From Chitinophaga costaii (GTDB lineage Bacteria > Bacteroidota > Bacteroidia > Chitinophagales > Chitinophagaceae), in assembly GCF_900094705.1 (NCBI RefSeq), contig NZ_FMAR01000002.1, forward strand, positions 124,001 through 188,000: DNA of 64,000 nucleotides. The letters run 5' to 3'. Positions 53,990-63,378 of this stretch are shown here, in pieces. The notes under the pieces are model-generated. The model made no database searches. It was not told where the DNA came from and worked only from the letters and a program-made list of their open reading frames with translations. Each line of letters starts with the position of its first letter. Within the stretch, counting starts at the first letter, position 1. The position numbers and the translations under genes are program-made.

Positions 53990-55444
53990 TTAGGCAACAG
54001 ATATGCGAATAATAAATTCACTGCCGACGCCCGTTTCGCTTTGTAATAAAATGGTGCCGCCATGCATTTCCACCACTTTTTTTACATAACTCAGGCCCAG
54101 GCCAAAACCTTTTACTTTATGCAGGTTGCCCGTGGGTACCCGGAAAAATTTGTCAAATACATTTTCCTGATAATTACGGGGAATGCCTATGCCATTGTCG
54201 ATAACCCGAAGCTCCAGAAATCCTTTATCCAGGCTGGCCATTAGTCGGATGTTTACCGAGTCGCCACTGTACTTGATGGCGTTGTCTACCAGGTTGCTTA
54301 CCGCGTTGGACAGGTGGATACGGTCTATCATTACCAGCTGGTCACCTACCCTGTTGTCAAAAATAAATTTTATTTCCTTACTGGATACCATTTCATAGTT
54401 GCTCAGCATACCTTCTATCAGGTCGCCCAGCATGGTAGGTTCTTTAAACAGTTCTATCTCTTCTTTTTCTTCTGCGGCAATCTGCAGAACTTTTTCCACC
54501 AGGTCCGAAAGCCGTGATAGTTCTTGCTTGGAGATGGAGAGATAATTCTGCGTTTTGCGGGTGTCGTTTAACGCATTGAAGTTCTGCATGGCCTCCACCG
54601 CCGCAGACACGGTAGCAATGGGGGTTTTCAGCTCATGCGTCATGTTATTGATAAAGTCATTTTTTACTTCGGAGAGCTTTTTTTGTTTGAGGATGGTTTG
54701 CAACATATAGGTGAAGCCTGCTGTGGTAAGAAAAACCAGCATCAGGGAGCTGATCACGGCCCACAACATTTTATGTATAATATAACCAAACGTCTCTTCA
54801 AAACTGGCTTGTACAAAAGTATTACTTAGCGGTGTAAGCGGGGTTTTAAAGGTTTTTTCTGGTTCACTACGGCGCAGGCTGTCGCGGAAGGCTGGATTCA
54901 GCCGGTCGATACCTTTCATCGTGATGTGGAAGGTATCTAGCCGGTAAGGCGCATAGATGTCGCGGTTATGCAGCTCCGTTTTCAGGATAGAGTCTAGGCG
55001 TAGCAAATTAATGCTATTATTATACATTTGGTTCAATATGAGGAGGTTGGATATTTGCCGGGCCATGGTATCAGCATATACCCGAGAGAGCGAATCGGTC
55101 GAAAGCTGCAAGAAGGAGGTGTCATCTTCCCGGTCTATCACCGGTTTGCGGATCATGCCCAAGGTGCGATGCAGGTCTTTATAACGGTTAAAATCCGCAG
55201 TAGACAGCTTAATTCGCATATGTTCATACTGCGAGTCTGTTGTCGCCTCCCTAAAACGAACATTATTGGCAATGTCTACAAATTGTTTCTTAAAAACAGC
55301 GCTGCGCAGGGCGTCATTTACCTCATGGTTAAACTGGTCCATCCGCATCCGGTAGGAATTATACAGCCAATAGCCCTGGAAAAGGTAAATTCCAAGGATA
55401 CAACTGCACATTAATAACAGGATATTTCGAATTCTTTGACGCAT
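53990..55444 (-). CDS. Sensor histidine kinase (RprX-like)
   Basis: A 484-aa membrane kinase. Two transmembrane helices (about 8-26 and 222-250) enclose a periplasmic sensor of about 195 residues with no domain I recognise. The dimerisation box NNMTHELKTPIATVSAAVEA carries phospho-acceptor His270. The ATPase part shows SNAVSNLVDNAIKYSGD (N box), RVIDNGIGIPRNY (G1) and KGFGLGLSYVKKV (G2). It is upstream of its response regulator and divergent from the GLPGLI plus barrel genes, which may be targets. Confidence 0.93.
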   Translation of the reverse strand: MRQRIRNILLLMCSCILGIYLFQGYWLYNSYRMRMDQFNHEVNDALRSAVFKKQFVDIANNVRFREATTDSQYEHMRIKLSTADFNRYKDLHRTLGMIRKPVIDREDDTSFLQLSTDSLSRVYADTMARQISNLLILNQMYNNSINLLRLDSILKTELHNRDIYAPYRLDTFHITMKGIDRLNPAFRDSLRRSEPEKTFKTPLTPLSNTFVQASFEETFGYIIHKMLWAVISSLMLVFLTTAGFTYMLQTILKQKKLSEVKNDFINNMTHELKTPIATVSAAVEAMQNFNALNDTRKTQNYLSISKQELSRLSDLVEKVLQIAAEEKEEIELFKEPTMLGDLIEGMLSNYEMVSSKEIKFIFDNRVGDQLVMIDRIHLSNAVSNLVDNAIKYSGDSVNIRLMASLDKGFLELRVIDNGIGIPRNYQENVFDKFFRVPTGNLHKVKGFGLGLSYVKKVVEMHGGTILLQSETGVGSEFIIRISVA

Positions 55445-55587
55445 TCTATTGGATGGTGTTTCGCAAAACTACCGGTTTCCCGCTAGTAGCCTGGCGATCC
55501 TTAACAATAATTAACAGTAAATAATAATGATTAACGGATAAAAGTTCTCAGTAAGCAGGAACTTTGATGCAGCAAAAAAGCAGCAAC

Positions 55588-56328
55588 ATGCATAAGTTCG
55601 TTAAATTTCTGATATGCGCCACAGTGGCGTTACCTTTTGGCCAGTGGGCCAAGGCCCAGGTTTCGGGCGTGATTGACTATGAGGTAACCATGGAAGTTGA
55701 AAGACGGGGTGGTCCTGGCGGCGGTGGATTTGGCGGCGGCGGGCAGGGCGGTGGTGAAGAAGGCGCTCCTCCCCAGGTGATGAACTTTACCCAGCATTTT
55801 ACTTTTAATGCCAGCATGGGCAAGGTTGACGTAGAGCGTCCAAACTTTGGTCGCGGCGGCAACTTTCAGCCACCATTCACGAATACTACCTATGTGAATG
55901 TAGTTAATAAAAAAGTGCTTCAGGCCGTTACAGAGCGCGAAGGAGACAAGAAGACGTACTATACGGAAGACAATTTTGTAACCCCCATCAGTGTAGATAC
56001 TTCCTCTACCAAAACCAAGAAAATAGCTGGGTACAACTGTAAAAAAGCAATTGTGAAACAGCGGAATGAGAATTATACCGTGTGGTACACAACAGAACTT
56101 GGTATTAACTACTCCCCTGTGAATGGACTGCTACCAGGCAATGGCGTGGTGCTCAGCGCAGAAAGCGACAAGCGCTCCTTCGTGGCCACCAAAGTGTCTT
56201 TGAAACCAGTGGAAGACAGCACGATAGCCCTTCCTGCCGGCGCGGAAAAAATAACCGACGAGGAGATGCGCGAAAAACGGCATACAGCGATGGAAAAGAT
56301 GAGAGAACAATTCCAGCAACAACAATAA
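55588..56328 (+). CDS. GLPGLI family protein
   Basis: The start is ATG 55588 (246 aa), giving a signal peptide (HKFVKFLICATVALPFGQWA); the frame opens at 55564. The family hallmark appears as NGLLPGNGVVLSAESDKRSF (in place of GLPGLI) near residue 190, and YNCKKAIVKQRNENYTVWYT precedes it. The N-terminal third has a glycine-rich insertion (GGPGGGGFGGGGQGGGEEG) not usual for the family. Many GLPGLI genes sit beside a TonB-receptor-like barrel gene, as here. Function is unknown; export and envelope location are inferred. Confidence 0.88.
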   Translation: MHKFVKFLICATVALPFGQWAKAQVSGVIDYEVTMEVERRGGPGGGGFGGGGQGGGEEGAPPQVMNFTQHFTFNASMGKVDVERPNFGRGGNFQPPFTNTTYVNVVNKKVLQAVTEREGDKKTYYTEDNFVTPISVDTSSTKTKKIAGYNCKKAIVKQRNENYTVWYTTELGINYSPVNGLLPGNGVVLSAESDKRSFVATKVSLKPVEDSTIALPAGAEKITDEEMREKRHTAMEKMREQFQQQQ

Positions 56329-56340
56329 AAACTTATTACC

Positions 56341-56369
56341 CTGCGCCCGCTTAACTCCAGCGGGCGCAG
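56341..56369 (+). terminator. Hairpin after the GLPGLI gene
   Basis: Perfect 11-bp stem CTGCGCCCGCT / AGCGGGCGCAG with a 7-nt loop, followed by ATTTATT. It may attenuate transcription into the barrel gene 130 bp further on. Confidence 0.7.
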
Positions 56370-56500
56370 ATTTATTCACTACCACGCAGAGATCTGGCAG
56401 AACGGTACAGGAACCTGGTTATCGGTGTACTCTTACCTTTTTATCGAAGTATCTTGCAAACCGGCTTAAGTATCCAACCAACCAAATTCGCTCCCCTGTC

Positions 56501-59398
56501 ATGAATAAAATTGCACTGATTATTTGCTGCGTGTTTTATACCGTCGTGTCTTTTGGTCAAACCCAGATCAAAGGCAAACTGGTGGATAAAGACTCAAAAG
56601 ATGCGATGCCAGCTGCGGCAGTGGCGCTTTTGCGCAGCTCAGATTCCTCCGTGGTGCAAACTGCGGTGACCGATAATAACGGCAATTTTATAATGAGCGG
56701 CATGGGCAATGGCACTTTTCGCGTGTTCGTGACCTTTCTTGGATATAAGCCAATTTACCAAACGGTAGAACTCTCTGCTGCCAAATCGCAGGTGGATCTT
56801 GGCATGGTAGGCCTTTCCCGCAAAGGCCTTGCTCTAAATGAAGTGGAGATTGTACAAGAAAAACCGCCGGTGGTGGTAAAAACAGATACCCTGGAATTTA
56901 ACGCCAGTTCCTTCAAGACCCGCGAAAATGCCGTGGTAGAAGATCTAGTGAAAAAACTGCCTGGTGTGCAGGTGGATAAAGATGGTACCATTACCGCGCA
57001 GGGCCAGCAGGTTACCCGCGTACTGGTAGATGGCAAGCCTTTCTTCGGCACCGATCCAAAATTGGCAACTAAAAACCTGCCGGCAGACATCGTAGATAAA
57101 GTACAGATTATTGATCGTAAATCGGACCAGGCGCAATTTACCGGCATTGATGATGGTAATATTGAAAAAGCAATAAACATAGTACTGAAACCCGAAAAGC
57201 GTAAAGGCTATTTTGGCCGTGCCACTGCAGGATACGGCACCGATGACCGTTTTATGGGATCACTCACCGCCAACCGTTTCCGCGAAAACCAGCAGCTCTC
57301 TATCATTGGCGGGGGCAATAATGTAAATAACCTGGGCTACACCGCACAGGATGTATTTAACTTCTCCAGTGGCAGTGGCGGCGGCGGACGTGGTGGCGGC
57401 ATGAACGTGAAAAGTGGCTCTGTGAGCGCAGGCGGCCTGTCTATTGGCTCCGGTTCCACAGGCATTACCCGCAACTGGAATGGCGGCCTTAATTTTAATC
57501 AAGATTTCAATACCAAGTTGAAAGTAAATGCTAGTTATTTTTATAACGATTCCAAAACCAATACCCAACAAACCAGCACCACACAATATTTCCTGCGGGA
57601 TATTGATCAAACCGGCAGAGATAGTTCCTATTTCTATGACGCCAAAACAAAAGGTCTTTCTGAAAACGCCAACCACCGAGTGGATATGCGGTTGGAATAT
57701 GCGCCGGATAGCATGAACTCGTTCATCCTTACGCCTACGTTCACTTACAACAAAGGCCATAATGAGAACGACAACGATTATTCTTCTTTCGATACCAGCC
57801 GTACTAAGTTATTGAATGCAGGTAATACCGTCAGCGAAAGCGACGCCAATTCACCCAATATTTCCGGCAACCTTTTGTACCGCAAGCGCTTTGCGAAACA
57901 AGGCCGCACCCTAAGCGTAAACCTGAGCGGCGGATACACTACCACAGACCGTACTAACCTTAATCTTTCTAATACGCAGTATACATTGAAGGGAGGGGAA
58001 ATTTCCTACGACTCCATTAACCAGCAAAACAAACAACACAACGAAACAAATAACGAAGGCATACACTTGAACTATACGGAGCCGATCTTCAAAAACCGCT
58101 ACCTGGAACTGGCGTATAATTACAGTCAGAATAATACCGTATCTACCAAATATACGTACGACTTTAACCAAAACACCCACCAATACGACCAGTTGAACGA
58201 TAGTTTAAGTAACTCGTTTAATAATACCACCCAAACACAAATGGGAAGTATTAACATCCGCACCCAAAAACTGAAATACGGTTATACCATTGGCGTTAGT
58301 TTACAGGATAACAGCCTTAAAAGTTACAACGTTACGAAAGACAGTACCGTGCGGCAGCACACGCTGAATTTCTTCCCGCTGGCTTTGTTCAACTATAATT
58401 TTGCGAAGGGCAAGCGTCTACAATTTACCTACCGGGGTAGCACCACGCAACCTACCTTATCGCAGTTGCAGCCCGTACCAGACAATAGCAACCCGCAATA
58501 CATACAATTGGGTAATCCAGAACTAAAGCCAACATTTACCCACAACATTCAATTACGGTATAACTCCTTCAACCAGGTTACTATGCGGGGCTTCTTCTCT
58601 AATGTGAGTGCGAATGTGTCACAGAACCAGATTGTAAACCAAACCACAAATGATGCACAGGGCCGGCAGATTGTAAAACCCGTGAACGTGAATGGTAATT
58701 ATACATTGAATGGTTTTATGACCAACATCATTCCGGTAAAAGGCCTGGAAAATACCAGTTTTAATTTGTCTACCAACGCAAGTTATGGTCAGAGCCACAG
58801 CTACTCCGGCAATGTGGATACCACGAAGACTGCCGAAAACGGCGATGTTCAGAGCACCCCATCACTGAACCGCACCCTGAATGTAAAACAAAGTGTACGC
58901 TTCGACTATACGTACAAAGAACTGTTCGATTTTAATACCTCCGGCAGTGTAAATTGGAACAACACTTCCAGTTCGCTGCAAAACACGACGAACTATTTCG
59001 ACTACAACTTTACTTTTGATTTCAATGTGAACCTGCCGTTGGGATTTATCATCGGTAGCAATGTAGACTATACCGTGACTACAGGCCGTGGGGCGGCATA
59101 CAACCAAAAGATCACAATGTTGAATGGGTTTGTATCGAAGAGTGTGTTCAAGAAAAAACAGGGGCTTATCAAGATAGAAGGTTACGACCTGCTGCGACAG
59201 AATGTAAGCATCAGCCGTTCGGTAAGTGATAACTATATACAAGACGTGAACAATGTAGTACTACAGCGCTACTTTATGATCAGCTTTACCTACTTTCTCA
59301 ATAAGTTTGGAGCAGGCAACCAGCAAAGAGGCCCGAGAGGTCCAGGAGGCCCGGGTTTTGGCATGCCGGGCGGCGGTCGTTTTGGCAGAGGAGGATGA
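56501..59398 (+). CDS. TonB-dependent-receptor-like outer-membrane beta-barrel protein
   Basis: A 965-aa protein with a signal peptide (ending VVSFGQTQ). It has a carboxypeptidase-regulatory-like domain (about 22-105, KGKLVDKDSKDAMPAAAVAL) and a plug-like region (about 130-230, VVEDLVKKLPGVQVDKDGTI and VLVDGKPFFGTDPK). A large Asn/Thr-rich outer-membrane barrel follows. Low-complexity tracts are SSGSGGGGRGGGMNVKSGSV near 292 and RGPRGPGGPGFGMPGGGRFG at the C-terminus. The family (SusC/RagA-like or OMP_b-brl) is often linked to GLPGLI genes. No SusD follows, so it is not a typical polysaccharide utilisation locus. Confidence 0.88.
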   Translation: MNKIALIICCVFYTVVSFGQTQIKGKLVDKDSKDAMPAAAVALLRSSDSSVVQTAVTDNNGNFIMSGMGNGTFRVFVTFLGYKPIYQTVELSAAKSQVDLGMVGLSRKGLALNEVEIVQEKPPVVVKTDTLEFNASSFKTRENAVVEDLVKKLPGVQVDKDGTITAQGQQVTRVLVDGKPFFGTDPKLATKNLPADIVDKVQIIDRKSDQAQFTGIDDGNIEKAINIVLKPEKRKGYFGRATAGYGTDDRFMGSLTANRFRENQQLSIIGGGNNVNNLGYTAQDVFNFSSGSGGGGRGGGMNVKSGSVSAGGLSIGSGSTGITRNWNGGLNFNQDFNTKLKVNASYFYNDSKTNTQQTSTTQYFLRDIDQTGRDSSYFYDAKTKGLSENANHRVDMRLEYAPDSMNSFILTPTFTYNKGHNENDNDYSSFDTSRTKLLNAGNTVSESDANSPNISGNLLYRKRFAKQGRTLSVNLSGGYTTTDRTNLNLSNTQYTLKGGEISYDSINQQNKQHNETNNEGIHLNYTEPIFKNRYLELAYNYSQNNTVSTKYTYDFNQNTHQYDQLNDSLSNSFNNTTQTQMGSINIRTQKLKYGYTIGVSLQDNSLKSYNVTKDSTVRQHTLNFFPLALFNYNFAKGKRLQFTYRGSTTQPTLSQLQPVPDNSNPQYIQLGNPELKPTFTHNIQLRYNSFNQVTMRGFFSNVSANVSQNQIVNQTTNDAQGRQIVKPVNVNGNYTLNGFMTNIIPVKGLENTSFNLSTNASYGQSHSYSGNVDTTKTAENGDVQSTPSLNRTLNVKQSVRFDYTYKELFDFNTSGSVNWNNTSSSLQNTTNYFDYNFTFDFNVNLPLGFIIGSNVDYTVTTGRGAAYNQKITMLNGFVSKSVFKKKQGLIKIEGYDLLRQNVSISRSVSDNYIQDVNNVVLQRYFMISFTYFLNKFGAGNQQRGPRGPGGPGFGMPGGGRFGRGG

Positions 59399-59432
59399 AA
59401 ATAATTACTGGAAACCTTACAGTATGTGAAAC

Positions 59433-59464
59433 AATGGCCGGGTGCGACACAGCGCCTGGCCATT
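59433..59464 (+). terminator. Terminator of the barrel gene
   Basis: AATGGCCGGGTGC pairs with GCGCCTGGCCATT through 13 bp including two G-T pairs, 6-nt loop, followed by GACTTTTCT. Confidence 0.7.
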
Positions 59465-59486
59465 GACTTTTCTAAGCAAATAAAAA

Positions 59487-59514
59487 GGCTGCATCCTGCT
59501 ATCAGCATGCAGCC
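59487..59514 (-). terminator. Terminator of the small membrane protein gene
   Basis: GGCTGCAT / ATGCAGCC, perfect 8-bp stem; on the minus strand it is followed by TTTTTATTT. Confidence 0.65.
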
Positions 59515-59568
59515 AGATACAATTCTCCTTGCGGGAAGAAAGGTATATATTGAGAAAGAAGATTTATA

Positions 59569-59877
59569 TTATGGCACTACGGTGGCAAACTTTTGTTCGG
59601 TAGCGGTTTTCCGGCCATTTACCACGCGTTGAACCACCCAGCCCAGGGTGAAGCAGGGAATAATGTCTGTACCGGGGAATAATTCCTCCATAAAATTAAA
59701 CACACCACCAAAGGCGGCAAAGGCGCTGCCACCAAACAGGCGGTAAAATATAAGCGCTGATATGGGTGCCCACAAAACGTCAGCCACCTCACCCACTACC
59801 GGAAAGGCATAACTGGCACAACCGATGAGATCCATGATAATACAAATTGTCAAATTCGGAGTAGTTTTTTTACTCAT
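59569..59877 (-). CDS. Small membrane protein of unknown function
   Basis: The start is ATG 59877 (MSKKTTPNLTICIIMDLIG, 102 aa); an ATG at 59907 adds ten residues. Two or three hydrophobic segments (TICIIMDLIGCASYAFPVVG, VLWAPISALIFYRLFG and near PGTDIIPCFTLGWVVQ). The DLIGCASYAFPVVGEVADVL stretch resembles small integral membrane proteins I have seen in Bacteroidetes, but no function is known. A single gene, convergent with the barrel gene. Confidence 0.7.
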   Translation of the reverse strand: MSKKTTPNLTICIIMDLIGCASYAFPVVGEVADVLWAPISALIFYRLFGGSAFAAFGGVFNFMEELFPGTDIIPCFTLGWVVQRVVNGRKTATEQKFATVVP

Positions 59878-60105
59878 ATCCACCTCACTTTTTTTTATTG
59901 TAGACAAATAGCTTACCAGATTTAGCCAATTTTCAGCGACAAATATTGTGATAGCCGACAGGCACTAAGCGAGGTAGCTCATCAATCATTCATAATCAGC
60001 CGGTTGAAGGTATTGGGGCAAATCCTTTCGAGCGAAAACTTATCGATGAAATAAATGATTCATAAATTTTTTCTATTAAATTCACGATCATTTTAATTAT
60101 GCGTT

Positions 60106-60996
60106 ATGCCAGAAAAACATTCCCGCCGACAAATGCTAAAGCAGGTAGCCACTGCGGCAATGGCGGCTACTGCGCTGCCCTCCCTGGCGGCATCCTTATC
60201 TTCCACTCATTCTTCTTCCACCATGCTTAAAGGAAACATTCATCACTCGGCCTGCGCCTGGTGTTATCCTAACATCCCACTAGACGATTTGTGTAAGGCA
60301 TTTAAGGCTATGGGCCTGGAAGCCATTGACCTACTGGATCCTCCACAATTTGCTACTGCCCACAAATACGGGTTGGATTGCGGGATAGTGGCCAGCATTA
60401 ACAAAGATTGGGATATTTATCGCGGCTGGAACCACATAGAACATCATGACCCGCTGGTAGAATACTACTATCATATGATCGATGAAACAGCCAATGCCGG
60501 ATTTAAGAATCTTATTTGTTTTTCCGGCGCCCGAAAGGGGCTGGACGATGAACAGGGCTTGCTGAACTGTGCTGCCGGTCTTCAACGCATCATGCCTTAC
60601 GCTGAAAAGAAAAAAGTGACTATTGTTATGGAGTTGTTGAATAGTAAAAAAGATCACCACGACTATCAGTGCGATCATACTGCTTGGGGCGCAGCGCTGG
60701 CACAAAAAATTGGATCCAATAATTTTAAACTTCTCTACGACATTTATCATATGCAGATCATGGAAGGTGATCTTATCCGTAATATCACGGATTACCATGC
60801 ATACATTGCCCACTATCATACGGGTGGGGTACCAGGCCGGCATGAATTAGACGACACCCAAGAGATATTTTACCCAGCAGTAATGCGTGCTATTGTGGCC
60901 ACTGGCTATAAGGGGTATGTGGCGCAAGAATTTGTTCCCACAGAAAAAGATCCCTTGTCCGCCCTGAAACGCTGTGTACAGATCTGCGATGTTTGA
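60106..60996 (+). CDS. Secreted TIM-barrel sugar isomerase/epimerase (hydroxypyruvate isomerase-like)
   Basis: A 296-aa protein with a twin-arginine-type signal (SRRQMLKQVATAAMAATALP). The rest is an AP-endonuclease-2-type TIM barrel as in Hyi and sugar-phosphate isomerases. Metal-site residues are visible: Glu in VTIVMELLNSKKDHHDY, Asp and His in LLYDIYHMQIMEGD, His in HYHTGGVPGRHE, and Glu in YVAQEFVPT. It is probably exported folded via Tat to the periplasm. The sugar substrate is unknown. The APC permease gene follows 118 bp later. Confidence 0.87.
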   Translation: MPEKHSRRQMLKQVATAAMAATALPSLAASLSSTHSSSTMLKGNIHHSACAWCYPNIPLDDLCKAFKAMGLEAIDLLDPPQFATAHKYGLDCGIVASINKDWDIYRGWNHIEHHDPLVEYYYHMIDETANAGFKNLICFSGARKGLDDEQGLLNCAAGLQRIMPYAEKKKVTIVMELLNSKKDHHDYQCDHTAWGAALAQKIGSNNFKLLYDIYHMQIMEGDLIRNITDYHAYIAHYHTGGVPGRHELDDTQEIFYPAVMRAIVATGYKGYVAQEFVPTEKDPLSALKRCVQICDV

Positions 60997-61054
60997 GTCC
61001 TCTTTTGATATACCTCGAAAAAGCTAATTAATTTTCAGGCAGGATAGAATGATG

Positions 61055-61081
61055 TTGGTACTGATGGCATCCGTATATTTG
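61055..61081 (+). promoter_or_regulatory. Promoter of the APC permease gene
   Basis: TATATTTG at 61074-61081 matches the -7 consensus TAnnTTTG; TTG at 61055-61057 gives a 16-bp spacer, one or two bases short of usual. Confidence 0.4.
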
Positions 61082-61114
61082 CCGCCAATTAGTCTACAAA
61101 ATTTATAGAGTAAT

Positions 61115-62572
61115 ATGGGCCAAATATTCAAAAAGCCGCTTAACTGGTTGATACAGGAATCTGTTACCGACAACACGCATACCCTGAAACGCAGTCTTAG
61201 CGCTTTTCAGCTCGTAACACTTGGTTTGGGGGTGATTATTGGTGCTGGACTGTTTTCCCTAACTGGGCTGGCCGCAGCCAATAATGCAGGGCCGGCGGTA
61301 ACACTATCTTTTGTTGTTTCGGCCGTTGGTTGCTGCTTTGCAGGGCTTTGTTACGCCGAGTTTTCTTCCATGATTCCCGTGGCGGGCAGTGCTTATACAT
61401 ATGCATATGCCACCATGGGTGAGCTGCTAGCCTGGATTATTGGTTGGGACCTTGTGCTGGAGTTCTCTGTGGGCGGAGCTACAGTTGCCATTAGCTGGTC
61501 AAACTATCTTACCGAATTTCTTAGGGCATACAATATTCATTTGCCTGTTCAGCTCCTGCGTTCCCCTTTTGAATCGGTAAAACTGGCAGACGGCTCGCTG
61601 GTAAATGCTTGGTTTAATCTTCCCGCCTTGCTAGTGGTGGTGGCCATGTCATTGCTGCTCATGCGGGGTACGAGGGGGTCGGCTATCTGGAATGCCATCG
61701 TGGTATCGTTGAAAGTGGGTGTGGTACTGGTTTTCATTGCGCTGGGCTGGAAATATATACAACCCGCCAATTACCATCCGTATATCCCAATAAATACTGG
61801 CCATTTTGGTGAATACGGTTGGTCTGGAATTTTACGGGGCGCAGGTGTGATCTTTTTTGTGTACCTGGGGTTTGATATGGTAAGCACTGCGGCCCAGGAG
61901 GCCAAGAATCCACAACGAAATATGCCCATTGGCATTCTGGGGTCGCTAGCCTTGTGTACGATATTATTCCTGCTATTCTCCCATGTGCTTACTGGCCTGG
62001 CGCCCTACCGGGAATTTAAAGATAGCGCGGCACCGGTAGCCGTAGCGCTAAAACATACGCCTTATATTTGGTTGTCGCAGGTGGTTTTGCTAGCCATTAT
62101 TGTTGGGTATACTTCCGTGATCCTGGTAGATTTGCTGGCCCAGTCGCGCGTATTTTATGCGATGGCCAATGATGGTTTATTGCCGCCGGTCTTTGCTGCC
62201 ATTCATTCCAGATACCGTACACCCTGGAAATCAAATATGTTGCTCTGTGTATTTGTGGGCGGCTTTGCAGCCCTGGTTCCTTTAAAGGTCGTGGGAGAAA
62301 TGACGAGTATTGGCACCCTGTTAGCCTTTGTGATCGTTTGTTTGGGGGTATGGATTATGCGGGTGAAAATGCCGGACGTACCGCGCGCTTTTAAAACACC
62401 CTGGGTTCCTTTTGTACCAATTATGGGAGTGTTGGTGTGTGTGGTTATGATGGTGTCATTGCCCAAAGAAACCTGGTTGCGACTAGTAATCTGGATGGGC
62501 GCAGGCCTGGCTATTTATTACCTCTACGGGAGAAAAAACAGTAAGGTGCAGAAACATTATCGCTCCAAATAA
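61115..62572 (+). CDS. APC-family amino-acid permease (cationic amino acid transporter-like)
   Basis: A 485-aa protein with about 12 membrane helices. The N-terminal LGLGVIIGAGLFSLTGLAAA is the substrate-binding helix motif, followed by GPAVTLSFVVSAVGCCFAGLC and YAEFSSMIPVAGSAYTYAYA, typical of the CAT/YfnA branch. GFDMVSTAAQEAKNPQRNMP is the conserved cytosolic loop. Substrate specificity among amino acids cannot be told. It has its own promoter and a terminator. Confidence 0.9.
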   Translation: MGQIFKKPLNWLIQESVTDNTHTLKRSLSAFQLVTLGLGVIIGAGLFSLTGLAAANNAGPAVTLSFVVSAVGCCFAGLCYAEFSSMIPVAGSAYTYAYATMGELLAWIIGWDLVLEFSVGGATVAISWSNYLTEFLRAYNIHLPVQLLRSPFESVKLADGSLVNAWFNLPALLVVVAMSLLLMRGTRGSAIWNAIVVSLKVGVVLVFIALGWKYIQPANYHPYIPINTGHFGEYGWSGILRGAGVIFFVYLGFDMVSTAAQEAKNPQRNMPIGILGSLALCTILFLLFSHVLTGLAPYREFKDSAAPVAVALKHTPYIWLSQVVLLAIIVGYTSVILVDLLAQSRVFYAMANDGLLPPVFAAIHSRYRTPWKSNMLLCVFVGGFAALVPLKVVGEMTSIGTLLAFVIVCLGVWIMRVKMPDVPRAFKTPWVPFVPIMGVLVCVVMMVSLPKETWLRLVIWMGAGLAIYYLYGRKNSKVQKHYRSK

Positions 62573-62579
62573 TGGAATA

Positions 62580-62604
62580 CCGGCATATCAAATGCCGGCA
62601 TTTT
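62580..62604 (+). terminator. Terminator of the APC permease gene
   Basis: CCGGCAT / ATGCCGG, 7-bp stem with a 5-nt loop, then CATTTTT. Confidence 0.7.
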
Positions 62605-62622
62605 TGAATAGGATAAGCTGCA

Positions 62623-63165
62623 TCAAACTTTAAAATCCTTTTTAAGCATTCCCATCACCACCATATCCACCAATTGCCCATGTAATTTGGCGCTGTGGCG
62701 TAATACACCTTCTTTTGCAAAACCTAATCGGATGGGAATTTTGCTGCTGCGTTCGTTTTGTAGGGCGAAGCGAATTTCTATTTTGTTGAGGTGTAATTCA
62801 TCGAAGGCAAATTTCATCAGCGCACGGCAGCATTCCAGCGCGATGCCCTGGCCGCGGAAGGCCTCGCCCAGCCAGTAACCAATCTCGGCTTTTTGCAAGG
62901 AATGGTCCCAGCCATGTAGGTCCATTACGCCACAAAGTGCGTCACGTTGAAACATACCGAAGGCAATAGCATCTTGCTCGTCGGCCTTACGCAGCATAAG
63001 TTCTATGAAACGAAGGGAATGATCTTCTTTCACATTGTAATCTACCCAAGGAAGAAAACGCCGCAGCGTTTTACGGGAAGTATCGATCTGGTCGTAAACC
63101 AATGGGGCATCTGCTGGCAGTAATTGTCGCAGGCTCAATTGATCATTGACCTTGATTTCTAGCAT
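62623..63165 (-). CDS. GNAT acetyltransferase of the RimJ/RimL type
   Basis: The start is ATG 63165 (180 aa), with a further Met at 63177. The acetyl-CoA site is in IGYWLGEAFRGQGIALECCR (motif A, Arg/Gln-x-x-Gly). LHLNKIEIRFALQNERSSKI and LGFAKEGVLRHSAKLHGQLV are the RimJ/RimL C-terminal blocks. It would N-acetylate a protein, peptide or small molecule; the target is unknown. A single gene. Confidence 0.9.
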   Translation of the reverse strand: MLEIKVNDQLSLRQLLPADAPLVYDQIDTSRKTLRRFLPWVDYNVKEDHSLRFIELMLRKADEQDAIAFGMFQRDALCGVMDLHGWDHSLQKAEIGYWLGEAFRGQGIALECCRALMKFAFDELHLNKIEIRFALQNERSSKIPIRLGFAKEGVLRHSAKLHGQLVDMVVMGMLKKDFKV

Positions 63166-63378
63166 ATTAAGCAGCAATTTGTGTAGGTGCGCGGCAAAAA
63201 TAGCGAATAAACAAACGGCATCGTGACGGATATGGGAAAATAAATTTCGGATAGAAAATTTGCTTGGATATAGACAATTATGCCCTGATGGTCATTATTT
63301 TCTGTGGTTAGCAACTAAAGAGGAACAATAATTGTTAAGAGAAGTATAAATTTGCGGAGATTCCGTTGCCCGTTCTTT

